Of a stretch of DNA of 64,000 nucleotides, positions 11,215 to 22,876 are shown piece by piece. The stretch lies in NCBI GenBank assembly GCA_008638375.1, contig CM018048.1, positions 2,009,142 through 2,073,141 on the forward strand, read 5' to 3'. The notes under the pieces were generated by a model, which did not search any database, was not told the DNA's origin, and was given only the letters and a program-made list of their open reading frames with translations. The position numbers and the translations under genes are program-made. The DNA comes from Nyssa sinensis (Eukaryota > Streptophyta > Magnoliopsida > Cornales > Nyssaceae). Within the stretch, counting starts at the first letter, position 1; each line of letters starts with the position of its first letter.

Positions 11215-12706
11215 CAATTACAGTACACTCGGGACTGTGCAGATCCGGCTCTCACTCACTCTCCCGAGGTAGAGGATTGCCCATCCAGCATTGAAGAACC
11301 CCTGAGCCCATGGGGGCGAGACAGCCGAGCCAAACCCATTGGCGAGCCCATCAAAGTGTTGGTCAGTTCAGAATCAGAGGGGCGTTATTTATACATCGGC
11401 CTAGACCTAACACACACCGAGCAGGAAAAGATAGTCAGGTTCTTAAAAGACAACCTCTCTATCTTTGCCTGGGAGACCAAAGACATGAAGGGAATAGATC
11501 CCAATCTTATAACTCACAAGCTGATGGTGGATCCGGATCACCCGACAGTCAGACAGAAGAGAAGACCGATTGCTCCTGAATGGCATCGGATTATAAATGA
11601 AGAAGTCCAAAGGCTATTGGAAGCCAGGATGATACGAGAAGTGTTCTATCCCAAATGGCTAGCCAACACCGTGCATGTCAAGAAGAAAAACGGCAAGTGG
11701 AGAGTCTGCGTTGATTATACAGACCTCAACAAGGCGTGCCCCAAGGACAGCTTTCCATTGCCAAGAATAGACCAACTAGTTGACGCCACTACGGGGCATG
11801 AGCTTATGAGCTTCATGGATGCCTACTCTGGGTACAACCAGATCCAGATGTACCCTCCAGACCAAGAGAAGACAGCCTTCATAATCGAACGAGGGCTCTA
11901 TTGCGATAGAGTAATGCCTTTCGGTTTGAAGAACGCGGGAGCCACTTATCAGCGGTTGGTGAACAAGATGTTCAGCCCACTGCTCGACAGCACCATGGAG
12001 GTATACATCGATGACATGCTGGTAAAGAGTCTGCAGAAAGGCAGCCACCTCCAGCACTTAGCCCAAACCTTTGATATCCTTAGACAGCACAGGATGAAGC
12101 TCAACCCCTCGAAATGTACCTTTGGGGTTACGAAGGGAAAATTCTTGGGATACATTGTCTCTCAGAGGGGTATCGAAGCAGACCCTACTCAGATCCAAGC
12201 TCTGATTGGACTGAAGTCACCAAGAACCAGAAAGGAAATTCAGGCACTGAATGGCAGAATTGCGGCTCTGAGCAGATTTATATCCAAATCCACTGATCGT
12301 TGCCTACCTTTTTTTAAAGCTCTGAAAGGCAGCAAAGCTTCGCAGTGGATAGAAGAATGCGAGAAATCCTTTCAAGAACTAAAGGAGTATCTAGCCTCTC
12401 CAGAGCTCCTATCAAAACCAGTACAAGGAGAAAAGCTATTCTTGTACCTTGCAGTTTCTGAAAACGCGGTCAACTCCGCATTAATCAGACAGGACAGGGG
12501 AGTGCAGAGGCCTATATTCTATGTCAGTAGGGCACTACTTGACACAGAGAAGAGATATCCGGAAGTAGAAAAACTGGCCTATGCCCTGGTCATATTAGCT
12601 CGGAAGCTTCGACCTTATTTTCAAGCCCATCCAATCGAGATCCCAACTGCCTATCCTCTAAAGTCAATACTGAGGAAACTTGAGGTATCGGAAAGATTGG
12701 TGAAGT
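11215..12706 (+). pseudogene. Tat element reverse transcriptase and first RNase H, interrupted at 12706
   Basis: After the stop at 11212 the frame is open to the nested insertion. Reverse transcriptase motifs are clear: WRVCVDYTDLNKACPKDSFP near 11699, FMDAYSGYNQIQM near 11814, MPFGLKNAGATYQR near 11912 and the catalytic YIDD at 12004-12015. The connection and gypsy RNase H follow (FYVSRALLDTEKRYPEVEK near 12518). At 12707 a solo LTR interrupts the RNase H. The coding frame resumes at 15965 in register if the insertion and one AAGT copy are ignored. This protein would copy element RNA into DNA. Confidence 0.92.
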
Positions 12707-13343
12707 TGTGATATCCCGACCTGGGATTCGACACGTTTACCGAGGCAAGTCGACTGAATAGCATAACCTGAACTGTCTTAAACTCTATGTCACAATAATT
12801 ATGGAACTGAACTTAGATTAAAAAGATAAATGTTTTGCGTAGAATGATCAAGGCTAGGTTAACACCCGAGCCCCACCGGGCATTACATCGTAATGCGTGC
12901 ATGCACGTATTTCCATGCATGCATACGTGAACATAGATTCGTAGCTCGATTAAAATAAGTGTATGTAAATAGGATTAAAAATGGAATTGTACCCCTACAC
13001 ATGCATGTATATACATGTCTAAGAACATGTATTTAATATGTATATATATTTATGTATATATATAATATGATGTATTTATATATATATATGTATATATGCA
13101 TAAGGAATAAAAGGAAAGAAAAGGAAAAAGGGGAAACTGCCCTTGGGCAGTATACAGGTGTAATGTATGTGAGGGTGTGTGTGTGTGTTGGTTAGGTGAG
13201 AAGTGTGTGTGTGTAATATATAATATGATAATATGTATATATGAGTGCACAACAAGTCTCCCCAAGCCATTAATGCAAAGTTTGCATTTGGCAGAGAGAA
13301 CACAGACCCTAGGTCAAGGAAAGGGGCCATAGAAGGAGGAGTA

Positions 13344-13378
<35 letters not shown>

Positions 13379-15960
13379 GAGAGAGGCGGTGGAAACTTTT
13401 CTCTCTATATATGTACATACGGGTGTGGGTTTAAAGGCAAAAAAAAAACTGAGATTGAGAGAAAGGTTGACAAAGAACTCAGAAGCATAAATAGGAAGGT
13501 TTGGAGGGCCATAGTGGGCTAAATCCGAACACCCAGGTAAGCAAATTTAATTCTGTTTTTGAGATTTTAAGCATGAAGGTTTGATCTAAATCTAGGGCCT
13601 TGATAAGCATGCTTTTAGCTTTTAAATGCAAGAAGAATGGTAGAAAAAGGTTTAGAAACCATAGAGATATTCCAAGTTGCAGGTTTGATGAATAATCACG
13701 GTTTTATGAAAAACTAGGCTCAAACCTTGTTTAAAGTTTGTAGAAACAACCTATACTAGTGCAGAAACACACTAGGAGAATTTTAGAGCCAAAACAGTGA
13801 TTAAAACGCCATGAAAATGGAAAATGTCACTTGGCCGGAGAATCGGCCGGAGACATTTAAACCCTATTTTGTGAAGATGGGGAGGGATTCAATGGAAACC
13901 GAGAGTGGATTTGAAATCCTTGGGAATAGGGGAATGAAATGGCATTCAAAATGGGGGGAAAAACCACCGGAAAATAAGTGACAGTCGCCGGAGAAGACGA
14001 CTGTTCACGCCAGAACCCTACCGGAGCAGTGGAGAAGATGACCGAAAAATCGTGGGGCTATTCGGGTTAAAAGGAACGGGTTCGGGTTGGATCCGGGTTG
14101 GATCCGGGTCGGTACCCGACCAGATATGAATGGGTAAGTAATACTGTGTCGTTTTGGGTTTTTGAATTAAAGGGATTTGGGCTTGTTTGGTTACACGGAT
14201 AGTAAATTGGAAATTGGTTTGGGGTTATCCAAACCAAGGATAGGATAAGAAATCAGGGTTATTGAAATCCGGTTTTTAAAAGGAAGTGAACCGTTTGGTT
14301 CAGGGGAAGGGTGGACCGGTTTAGGGTTTCTGGTCTTGAACCAACTGGTTCAGACCGTAGCTTTAGGAAATTGTGAACCGGCCCCAAATATTTTAGGAAA
14401 TTGTACTATGGCCCAAACAGAAAATTAATTAAATATTAATTTTTACAATAATGCCCCTATTTTAAAATTGGGTCAAACGAAGTCCAAACGATACAAATGA
14501 ATAGTCAAAACTTATTATCTCGGACGTTCTGAGTCCAATGGTGGGATCCGTTTTATGAGATGAGACCCCGAAGGATAAAATACCGTGAAAGTGCAAAATG
14601 ACCATTTTGCCCTTTTTAGTACAAAAGTCCAAATGGAATTCCGCGAAAGCCTAAACCGACTTTCTTCGGCGTTCCGGACTCAATGGTAAAGTCTAAATTA
14701 GTATTTGAAATACTTATGATAGAAAGGCATAAAATTTGATGAATAGAATCTATTCTAAAACATATTCACTGATATATAAGAAATTCGATAGGCAAAGGTG
14801 TACTCACGGATTCTGATCACGATAGAGGTAAGTGGATCACTTTCTCTTCCATGTGGTGTTTCTAAAGCCAAGTTTATTCCTTACTGCCAAACTTGTACTC
14901 TTGAAAGTACTTCATGTTATTGCTATCCACAATGTGATATTGTTCTATCTTGTGGACATTGATTGACTATTGTGTTATTGTTATTATATTGAACCGTGCC
15001 TTGAAAGGCTTACTGTCATGCTTTACTGTATATATGATATTCCATTTTCATACTCCTATGGAATCACAAATGATCATGCTATGTTTATAAATGCTGGAAT
15101 TGTGCTCAGTCACAATATCCATCCGATGCTTCTGTGACGAACTAGTCCGTGAACGGACGTGTGGAAAAAGATGTGAGTTTAACTGAGAGGTATGCCGGGC
15201 CTCGAATTACGAAGAGGGACTGCCATCCCCTACTACAGATTATAAGCATCTCCATTGGATTATTGTTATGGATATATTGTTGAATGGTTACTATTTCTTA
15301 TGGATTATTGTTTCTTATGGATTATCTTACGTTGTTCATTGGTTTGATTGTAATCGTTTTATTGTGGCAGTACTTTTATTGTGACAGGTTATTGTTGAGA
15401 AATCTTTATCACTGCTTATTCATTTCCTTGATTGTATATTGTAACCCCGCTATTTATTGGCCATCATGGCAACTGTTCTCATTGGCTATCACAGCATCTC
15501 CTTTCTTATGATTGGCTATCATATTTTATTTATGGATTCATGTTCTTTACAATCATCGATACCAGTGTCTGAGATCTGGTTTACTTGCTGAGCTTCATAG
15601 CTCATTCCACCCCACTTACCCCCCATTTCAAGTGCTGACGCTGCGAGACCCCAGTAGGAGTCTAAGAGCGTAGAGGGACATTTTGAAGTACTGTTCAGTC
15701 TATGTTAGTTCTCCCATGTATTCACCACCCCTGGGTGCTGGTTACGTTTTAGTTCTCATTTTGAATTATGTAGAACTATGTTATGTATTTAAGAGACTTC
15801 CGCTGTTTAATTTATTTAAAAAGACTTCCGCTGTTTATTGTTTTAAATTTTTAGTACATTGCATATTAGTACTATGATACAGGAATGGAAAAAGTAGGGA
15901 CGGCCTTCGGGTCGGACCCGCGACACGAGATCCGCATAGGGTGGGTTTCGGATCGTGACA
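12707..15960 (+). mobile_element. Solo LTR (3254 bp) nested in the Tat element, Tekay/Del-like
   Basis: The insertion starts TGTGATATCCCGACC and ends GGATCGTGACA, giving TG...CA ends. AAGT is present on both sides (12703-12706 and 15961-15964). Removing the insertion and one AAGT rejoins the RNase H reading frame, which fixes the boundaries. The interior has no long ORF. It has (TA), (GT) and (GA) microsatellites, a splice-donor-like CCAGGTAAG near 13530, a TTCCGCTGTTTA repeat near 15795-15840 and a GTCGGACCCGCGACACGAG tail. Very long LTRs with such tails are typical of Tekay/Del chromoviruses; that assignment is inference. Confidence 0.7.
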
Positions 15961-16713
15961 AAGTGGTTTGTGGAGCTGGGGGAATTCGACATATCATATG
16001 TACCCCGAAACTCCATCAAAGGGCAGGCCTTAGCTGATTTTGTTGCCGAGTTCACCCCGGCACTTCAAAACAAGGCACAACTCACCGAAACCTCGGGAAC
16101 CTGGTTGCTGTACATTGATGGATTGTCAACCGATCAAGGTTCAGGAGTAGGCCTGGTACTACAGTCCCCTAATGGGCTCACGTCAGAAAAAGCAGTTAGT
16201 CTGGGATTCAAAGCTTCTAACAATGAAGCAGAATATGAAGCCCTAATCTTAGGCATGAAGCTTGCCTTGGAATGCGAGGCTCAGAACCTCGATGTCTTCT
16301 CTGACTCCCAACTTGTGGTGAGCCAAGTCTTGGGAGAATTCGCCATTAAAGATGATAGGATGCTCCGGTACGCCGAACTGGTGAACCACTTGAGGCATTC
16401 CTTCCAGACATTTACTATCCAGAAAATTGAGAGAAGCCAGAATTACAGAGCAGATGCTCTGGCTAACATGGCCTCCCTCCTCAAGTCTGAAGCAAACTCC
16501 ACAATAAAGATCTCCTTTCAGCCAGGATCTAGCATAGAGGAAGCCCAAATTGCTCAAATTAATGAACAGCCCCAGAACTGGATGACTCCAATCCTCCAAT
16601 ACCTAAGATCCGGGCTCCTTCCAGAAAACAAAAATAAAGCCAGGAGAATCCGAATCAGAGCGGCTCGGTACCTAATCCTGAACAACAAGCTTTACAGAAG
16701 GTCGTATTCTTAA
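15961..16713 (+). pseudogene. Tat element end of RNase H and second (archaeal-like) RNase H
   Basis: The first residues complete the interrupted gypsy RNase H. A second RNase H fold follows: YIDGLSTDQGSGVGLVL (first Asp, about 16110), NNEAEYEALILGMKLALE (Glu, about 16219), FSDSQLVVSQ (Asp, about 16300) and RADALANMAS (Asp, about 16450). The four acidic residues are all present. This additional domain is the hallmark of Tat-type elements. The frame ends at a TAA at 16711, and integrase continues in the same region after it. Confidence 0.88.
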
Positions 16714-17742
16714 CCTCTGTTAAAATGCTTAGCTCCAAAAGAGTCACAATATGTCTTGGCTGAAATACACGAGGGAATTTGCGGGAATCATAATGGGGGC
16801 AGAACCATAGCTCATCGAGCTCTGTCTCAGGGCTATTACTGGCCTAGCATGCTAAAACAGACTAAGGAGTATGTTCAGAAGTGCGACAAATGTCAAAGAT
16901 TTACCCCATATCAACATCAGCCTCATCACGACCTCATCCCGATTCCTAGTCTTTGGCCCTTTACTCAATGGGGCATGGACATCGTGGGTCCATTACCAAA
17001 GGCACCTCCGAACAAGAAATATCTATTGGTGGCCATTGATTACTTCTCTAAATGGGCCGAAGCTGAGCGTTTAACACATATCACAGAAAAGGAAGTTGAG
17101 AGCTTCACCTAGAAGAACATTGTGTGCAGGTTTGGCATACCACGTGCGATTATCTCCGACAATTGGACACAATTCACTGGTAAAGGCTTCAAGACATTCT
17201 GTGAAAATCTCAACATTAGGCGGCACTTCGCTTCTCCAGGCCATCCACAAGCAAATGGGCAAGCAGAGGTCACCAACCGAACAATCCTTGACGGGTTAAA
17301 GAAAAGGTTGGAACAAGCCAAAGGAAAGTGGGCAGAAGAACTCCCTGAAGTCCTTTGGGCCTACAGAACAACCAGAAGAACTCCCACCTCTGAAACTCCC
17401 TTCTCACTAGCCTATGGGACAGAAGCAGTAATACCGGTTGAGATCAGTATGCCAACCCTGAGAACAGAAGCCTTTGAGCAAGAATCTAATGATCAGAAGC
17501 TGATGGAAAACTTAGATTTGCTCGAAGAGAGAAGGGATCAAGCCAGCATCAGGATGAAAGCCTATCAACAGAGAATGGTCAACAAATCCAAGGGAGGACT
17601 CAAGACAGTCAGCTTTCAAGTCGGAGACTATGTCTTAAGAAGAGTCTTTCAAAACACCAAGGATCCCACTATGGGAAAGTTGTCACCAAACTGGGAAGGC
17701 CCCTACAAAGTAACAAAGGTTGTTCAGCCTACCACCTACTAG
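16714..17742 (+). pseudogene. Tat element integrase
   Basis: An HHCC zinc-binding region (HEGICGNHNGGRT to CDKCQRF, about 16765-16905) is followed by the catalytic core. The first Asp is in WGMDIVGPLPK (about 16970), the second in IISDNWTQF (about 17150) and the Glu in ANGQAEVTNR (about 17250), the D,D-35-E set. The usual Gly after SDN is Trp here. A GPYKV-type C-terminal motif follows near 17698. TAG stops at 17110 and 17740 break the frame. Integrase would insert the element's cDNA into chromosomes. Confidence 0.9.
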
Positions 17743-17844
17743 CTAAAAGACATAACCGGGAAGCCTGTTCCTAGGCCATAGAATGTGGAACACTTACGGA
17801 AGTATTATCAGTAGAAATGTTTCTTTTACTTTCATAGAATGTTC

Positions 17845-18760
17845 ATCTATAAATGCACAGGCCTCTAGAGCCTGGTCTATAATGTACGAGTTTTTGCACT
17901 CGGTCCATCTATAAATGCACAGGTCTCTAGAGCCTGGTCCATAATGTACGAGTTTTTGCACTCGGTCCATCTATAAATGCACAGGTCTCTAGAGCCTAAT
18001 CCATAATGTACGAGTTTTTGCACTCGGTCCATCTATAAATGCACAGGCCTCCAGAGCCTGGTCCATAATGTACGAGTTTTTGCACTCGGTCCATCTATAA
18101 TGCACAGGCTTCCAAAGCCTGGTCCATAATGTACAAGTCTCAGTACTTGGTCCATCTATAATGCACAGGCCTCTAGAGCCTGGTCCATAATGTACAAGTC
18201 TCAGTACTTGGTCCATCAATAATGCACAGGCCTTCAGAGCCTAGTCCATAATGTACAAGTCTCAGTACTTGGTCCATCTATAATGCACAGGCCTTTAGAG
18301 CCTGGTCCATAATGTACAAGTCTCAGTACTTGGTCCATCTATAATGCACAGGCCTTCAGAGCCTGGTCCATAATGTACAAGTCTCAGTACTTGGTCCATC
18401 TATAATGCACAGGCCTCTAGAGCCTGGTTCATAATGTACAAGTCTCAGTACTTGGTCCATCTATAATGCACAGGCCTCCAGAGCTTGGTCCATAATGTAC
18501 AAGTCTCAGTACTTGGTCCATCTATAATGCACAGGCCTCTAGAGCCTGGTCCATAATGTACAAGTCTTAGTACTTGGTCCATCTATAATGCACAGGCTTC
18601 CAGAGCCTGGTCCATAATGTACAGATCTTAAATACTTGGTCCGTCTCCTAATGCACAGGCCTCCAGAGCCTTGTCCACCCTAATGCACAGGCCTCCAAAG
18701 CCTGGTCCACCCTAATGCATAGGCCTTCCGAGCCTGACCCATCTTCAATTAGCAGACTCT
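17845..18760 (+). repeat. Tandem repeat, about 60-bp unit with two hairpins, about 15 copies
   Basis: Each unit reads roughly GTCCATAATGTAC, hairpin 1, GGTCCATCTATAATGCAC, hairpin 2. Hairpin 1 is CGAGT/ACTCG in about the first four units and CAAGT/ACTTG in the next eight or so. Hairpin 2 is AGGC/GCCT around a CTCTAGA- or CTCCAGA-like loop. The last units (18650-18740) are shortened to about 34 bp and lack hairpin 1. The array lies between integrase and the antisense genes. Open frames through it reflect a period near a multiple of three. Confidence 0.92.
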
Positions 18761-19339
18761 GTGATCTAGTCCATCCAAATGCAGAAGTTCTAAGCAACTT
18801 CGACCAAGACTCACGCAAGTCTCCCAGGTCTAAACTCCCCAAAGCAGACACTTAACTTATTTTGCTTATCTAGCAACAAACATTACAAGTGCCGAACAGA
18901 TTTGAAGAATACTATTTGGAAACTTCAAGTTTTGTGCAAAGTTTCTTTGATCTATTCTTGAGGCATAAAGAGGAGTTATTCATCAGAAGTGCACAAAAGG
19001 GTGATCTAACTCAGAAAAGCACATTCAAACAGAAAAGAACATCAGATCTGAGAAAAAGGAACTCAATTTTATTGATGATTCAGAAGATTTACATCAGTAC
19101 AACAACGACTGGAAATAAAACAGAGGCTACAATAAAGATATCATTACATAGGCTACTACAGAAGCTACTACAGAAGCTACAGTTTGCAACATCACGGCTT
19201 TCTTCCTCGGATGATAAAGGGGCACAGGATCCAAAACTTCCATTACCGCCGTCGCCGGCTCCATTTGAAAGGAAGGAACCCTGAACCCCAATCCACATCA
19301 AGAAGCACCCAGGCCATTTCATCATCACTATCATTGATC
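18761..19339. other. Tat element spacer between minisatellite and antisense ORFs
   Basis: A + strand open frame (18889-19284) and a - strand frame (19089-19349) overlap here. Neither has a recognisable domain. Either could belong to decayed extra ORFs of the element. Confidence 0.35.
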
Positions 19340-19672
19340 TCACGACCAATGGATGATGAGGGCTCTAGGTCTCAGGGGACCGACATTCGTCTTCCTCACA
19401 TCAGTTGTCACACACCGGCCAATTGGAGCAAGGGTCTCTGACAAGACATGAAGAAGAGGAGGCACCCCACTTGCGTCTTCATCACCGACGTTCCAAGCCT
19501 CGGTTGAATCAAGGAGGGACCACCACCAATCGGAGGAATCTCGACCGGATACCAAAGAGGACAAGAGGACTTGTGCCTCCTTTAATCCTTCCTTGGAGAC
19601 TAAAAAATGGGGAAGGTTAACTCTCGGCCATAGTTTAATCATTCCTAACTCAGACAGAGAATCATCCATCAT
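19340..19672 (-). pseudogene. Candidate second antisense ORF of the Tat element
   Basis: From a Met at 19672 an open frame of 110 codons reads MMDDSLSELGMIKLWPRV and contains VSGRDSSDWWWSLLDSTEAW before stopping at 19340. It lies on the same strand as the larger antisense gene downstream of integrase. A TATATATA box on the - strand at 19775-19784 is at a plausible distance upstream. I recognise no domain and it may be a decayed ORF. Confidence 0.35.
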
Positions 19673-19774
19673 CTCCGGGCGAGTGATAAAATTCCGACAG
19701 CATCTAAAGTCTCTCTTACGAGGAAACAATTTGGGAACAAAAAGGGTTGAGCGCAACCGTATGCCCTCGTTTTC

Positions 19775-19784
19775 ATATATATAG
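19775..19784 (-). promoter_or_regulatory. TATA box for second antisense unit
   Basis: On the - strand the sequence reads GGGTCTATATATATGAAAAC, a good TATA box about 100 bp before the candidate start at 19672. No transcript evidence is available. Confidence 0.4.
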
Positions 19785-19789
19785 ACCCT

Positions 19790-20535
19790 TGAAGTCCAAA
19801 AGCCACCCGATTAAACCGTCGCAATGGTGAAACAGAGATTGGCCTCGAAATCCCAAACGACAATCGAATAAATAAACAGTGCATTAAATGTGCCTCTTCG
19901 ATATACCAAGAGACAGGGTACAGAACTCTTTGAACAAAAACCACAGTCCAGCACTGAAGCTTCTGAATTGATAAAGAGAAAGGGACAAAATCTGGATGTA
20001 CAGGCCCCCTATCCGAGATTCAGACCTTCTAGTCTTAAATATTTTATGACAGGCCAGCCATATAACAAAGGCCAAACAGCTCGGATATATCCTGATCCTG
20101 AGTGCTCGAAAAACAGCATGCCGAGCATCATAATGACAAGCACAAGCTGCCTGGTTATCTTCACAAGCTCTTGATTCAGAGCAGTCTATTTCAAAGCTCT
20201 ACAAAAGTTTACTCCCACTCTATTGGGCTCTGTCTATCTGATTATGTTTGTTTTCTTATCTTATTATGATGAGACAATTGAAGTTAATCTACACTCATTA
20301 TTCAATAACAAGTATCGAAGCTCAGAAAGCAACTATTGACTACTGGACGGTTGATCTAACATGCAAGAGGCTCAGAACAGCTACATTTACGACAAAATTG
20401 CACAGGAGGAGAGAACACAAGAAGAATCTGAAGGAAAGTCAATTTTACTGATCAAAAGCTTATATTCGTTACATCGAAAGGGAAATGACAAAAACATAAA
20501 AAAAAATAAAGAAAAATCAAAAAGCCCATAAAGCC
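19790..20535. other. Tat element non-coding spacer
   Basis: Short open frames occur on both strands, none with recognisable motifs. It is probably untranslated sequence between the two antisense units. Confidence 0.35.
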
Positions 20536-22503
20536 TCAAGCCTTGTCAGAAGGGCCTGGATCCTCTTCCAAATTAAGGGCAGTAGCCCCAGCCGTCTTGT
20601 ACGGGTCAGGACCAGACGAGGCAGGTTCAGGAGGAACGATTGACGACACGTCAAAACCTGGGAACTGAGCCTGAAATCTAGTTCGGAAGCTTTCAAAACC
20701 AACCGGATCAGGTCATCACCCATCTGTTCGACTTTCTCTTTCAATTCTATCTCAGTCTCAATCTTGGCATGATCAACTGCCTCCTGAACCTTCTGATCAA
20801 AGGAATTTCGGAGCTCAACCAACTCCGCCTGAAGCCCCTCAACTTTCCAAGCATATATGTCCCTCTCAGACTCTGCCACAGCAAGGTTGGTGCTAGCTTC
20901 CTTCAGACCCTCTTCAGCAGTCTGAACCTTGGATCAGGCTGTTCCGAGCTCCAGCCTCATCTCGTCCATTTCAGCCTTCATTTTTTCAGCCTCCTCGAGG
21001 CCCATGGGAGTCACCATCAGAGCAGCCAAACTATGCATGCTCTACACAAGGCAAGACAGACAAGTTAGATTGAACAAAATGAACAAACAGTAAAGACAAG
21101 AACAGCTTCAGAAGTTACCCTCATCTGGAGATTCATCATCTCAGTCATCAGCTTTGAGGGGTCGTCCTCTCTGTATCGGTGAGGGCCCTGAGCCCATATT
21201 TGGTCAAATGCCTTCTTGGCAATTTGATAGTCCGGCTCATTAAACGGCTTGGACAGTGCGGCAGGTGCTTTCCCCTTCCTAGTCCTTCTGCTCGGACCGG
21301 AAGGGGTAGGAGGAACGGCCGAAACAGGAACGGCGGGTTCGGCCTCCTTTTCAGCCTCGGCAGGGGCTGGCTCGGGAGAACCAGAAATCAACCTCCTCCT
21401 TTTTACTTCAAAGGGGGCATCAGGCGCAGCTCGGGAGGAAGCCTGCCCCACCACTGGGGCCTCCGCAGCTACCCACTTTGACGTCAGCCTCTTCTTGAGC
21501 TCTGCAGAACGAGCAGCCATCAAGTTCTCCGGAGTTATAATAACAGAGTGAGCCCGGTCAGAAGTCGAAAGTAGCACTCGATACTGATCTCGCAGTACGT
21601 CAGTAAACTCGAGCCTCCTCCAAGCACTCTTGACTGCACATAAGTAAGGAATGATATATTAGTTTGTCAGTTCGGAAGGCGTAACAAAGCTAAAGCAAAC
21701 CTAAGGGAATAAGCCTCACCCTTATGACCAGTAGCACGAGGGAACGGAGAGGCCTCACCGTCCTGGAAGTCTTCATACTCCCATCCTCCTCCAACGAAGA
21801 AGTACCACTTCTTCCACGTTTTATTGGAAGTGGGAACGGAGGACAGGGGTCGGAACCCCTTCTCAAAGGACATGTAGAAAAGGCCTTCCGCCTGCTTGAA
21901 CTTCAGATCCATATTGCTACGGATCAAGTCCAGGGACACATCCACCTCGTTTTGGTGTCCCAACACTATGAACCCTAGAAGCTGCCGCCAGCTATTGAGA
22001 TTCAGGTCGGTAGGGCAGAGCTTGTACCAACAAAAGAATTGTCTGACTAAATCCGGCAATGGGAGTCTCAAGCCCATTTCGAACCAAGCAAGATAAACAC
22101 AAATCTCCCCGGCTTTAATATTTTGGGGACGATCTATGGGGCCTGGAACTCTACAGGTCACATTCGGGGAAAAATTGTATTTTACCCTCCATTCGTCCAG
22201 AAGGCTCTGAGTAACAGCACTCTTACCCTCTTCTCTATGGGAAGACCTACCAGAGGTCTCCCCAGCCCTGTCTCGGGGCTCTTCAAAGGCATCAACTATC
22301 CTAACCCCAAGACTAGGGGGAGGTTCAACAGGCCTCTCCCCAATATCCTCGGGAGCAAGGTTACCTACATCTTCCACAGGAGACGGTACAGCTATCTCAG
22401 AAGGATTTCCTACTCCCTCACTTACAATTGGGGATTCAAAAGGAGCAGACATTATTCCCGGATTTAAGAAGAAAGAAGTAAGAAAAGGGGAAATATCGGT
22501 CAA
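20536..22503 (-). pseudogene. Spliced antisense gene of the Tat element (putative gypsy-type transposon domain plus coiled coil), degenerate
   Basis: Exon 1 (22503-21720) encodes a domain like the plant 'putative gypsy type transposon' family (AGEICVYLAWFEMGLRLPLP, then LCPTDLNLNSWRQLLGFIVL). Intron 1 (21719-21634) has GT...GTGCAG ends. Exon 2 (21633-21119) is Pro/Ala-rich with basic RRTRKGKAPA. Intron 2 (21118-21042) also has GT...AG ends. Exon 3 (21041-20536) is a heptad-rich coiled coil (EKMKAEMDEMRLELG, AELVELRNSFDQKV). A TGA at 20934-20936 and a one-base frameshift near 20690 break exon 3. Splicing keeps one frame across both introns, strong evidence that it was a real gene. Function is unknown; such antisense ORFs are known in Tat-lineage elements. 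Confidence 0.8.
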
Positions 22504-22620
22504 ACCTGTTCTAACTCAAGAAATCGGTGTTCTTCAAGGTCGCACAAACCAACAATGGCGGACGAAATCTTCTAGCACAGTGAAAATGACGGGAAAAGGT
22601 CATTTCAAAATCTCACCCCG

Positions 22621-22628
22621 TATTTATA
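22621..22628 (-). promoter_or_regulatory. TATA box of the antisense gene
   Basis: TATAAATA on the - strand lies in GTGTTTATAAATACGG, about 118 bp before the first ATG at 22503. It points toward the antisense gene and away from the LTR, so that gene seems to have its own promoter. Confidence 0.6.
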
Positions 22629-22861
22629 AACACAGTATCAGAAGGGACCCACCAAGACCAAACGCCATGATGGTTCGGAACAACGATGATTTCGGGAAAC
22701 CCAACTATCGGCCAGTACAAATAATGACCTTGAAAAGACCTAATCTCCGGCTGCGCAATGAATGGCGCCCCAACAGTTGCCTTGGAAGGCGAACAAGTAG
22801 GACACATGACTCTCCGAAAAAGGCTTAGCCCTAGTTGCTTGCTAGCATCAAACTAGGACTT

Positions 22862-22872
22862 GGGGGGGGGAG
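22862..22872 (+). promoter_or_regulatory. Polypurine tract
   Basis: A run of nine G followed by AG lies four bases before the 3' LTR, the usual place of plus-strand DNA priming. Confidence 0.75.
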
Positions 22873-22876
22873 TAAC

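Noticed and set aside
17845..18760. Regularly spaced repeats resembling a CRISPR array
   Set aside because: The repeats are contiguous with no unique spacers, lie inside a plant retrotransposon, and belong to a eukaryotic genome.
18889..19284. A + strand 131-codon frame in the Tat element
   Set aside because: Low-complexity Lys/Ser/Leu composition, no motifs, and it overlaps an antisense frame; no support for a gene.
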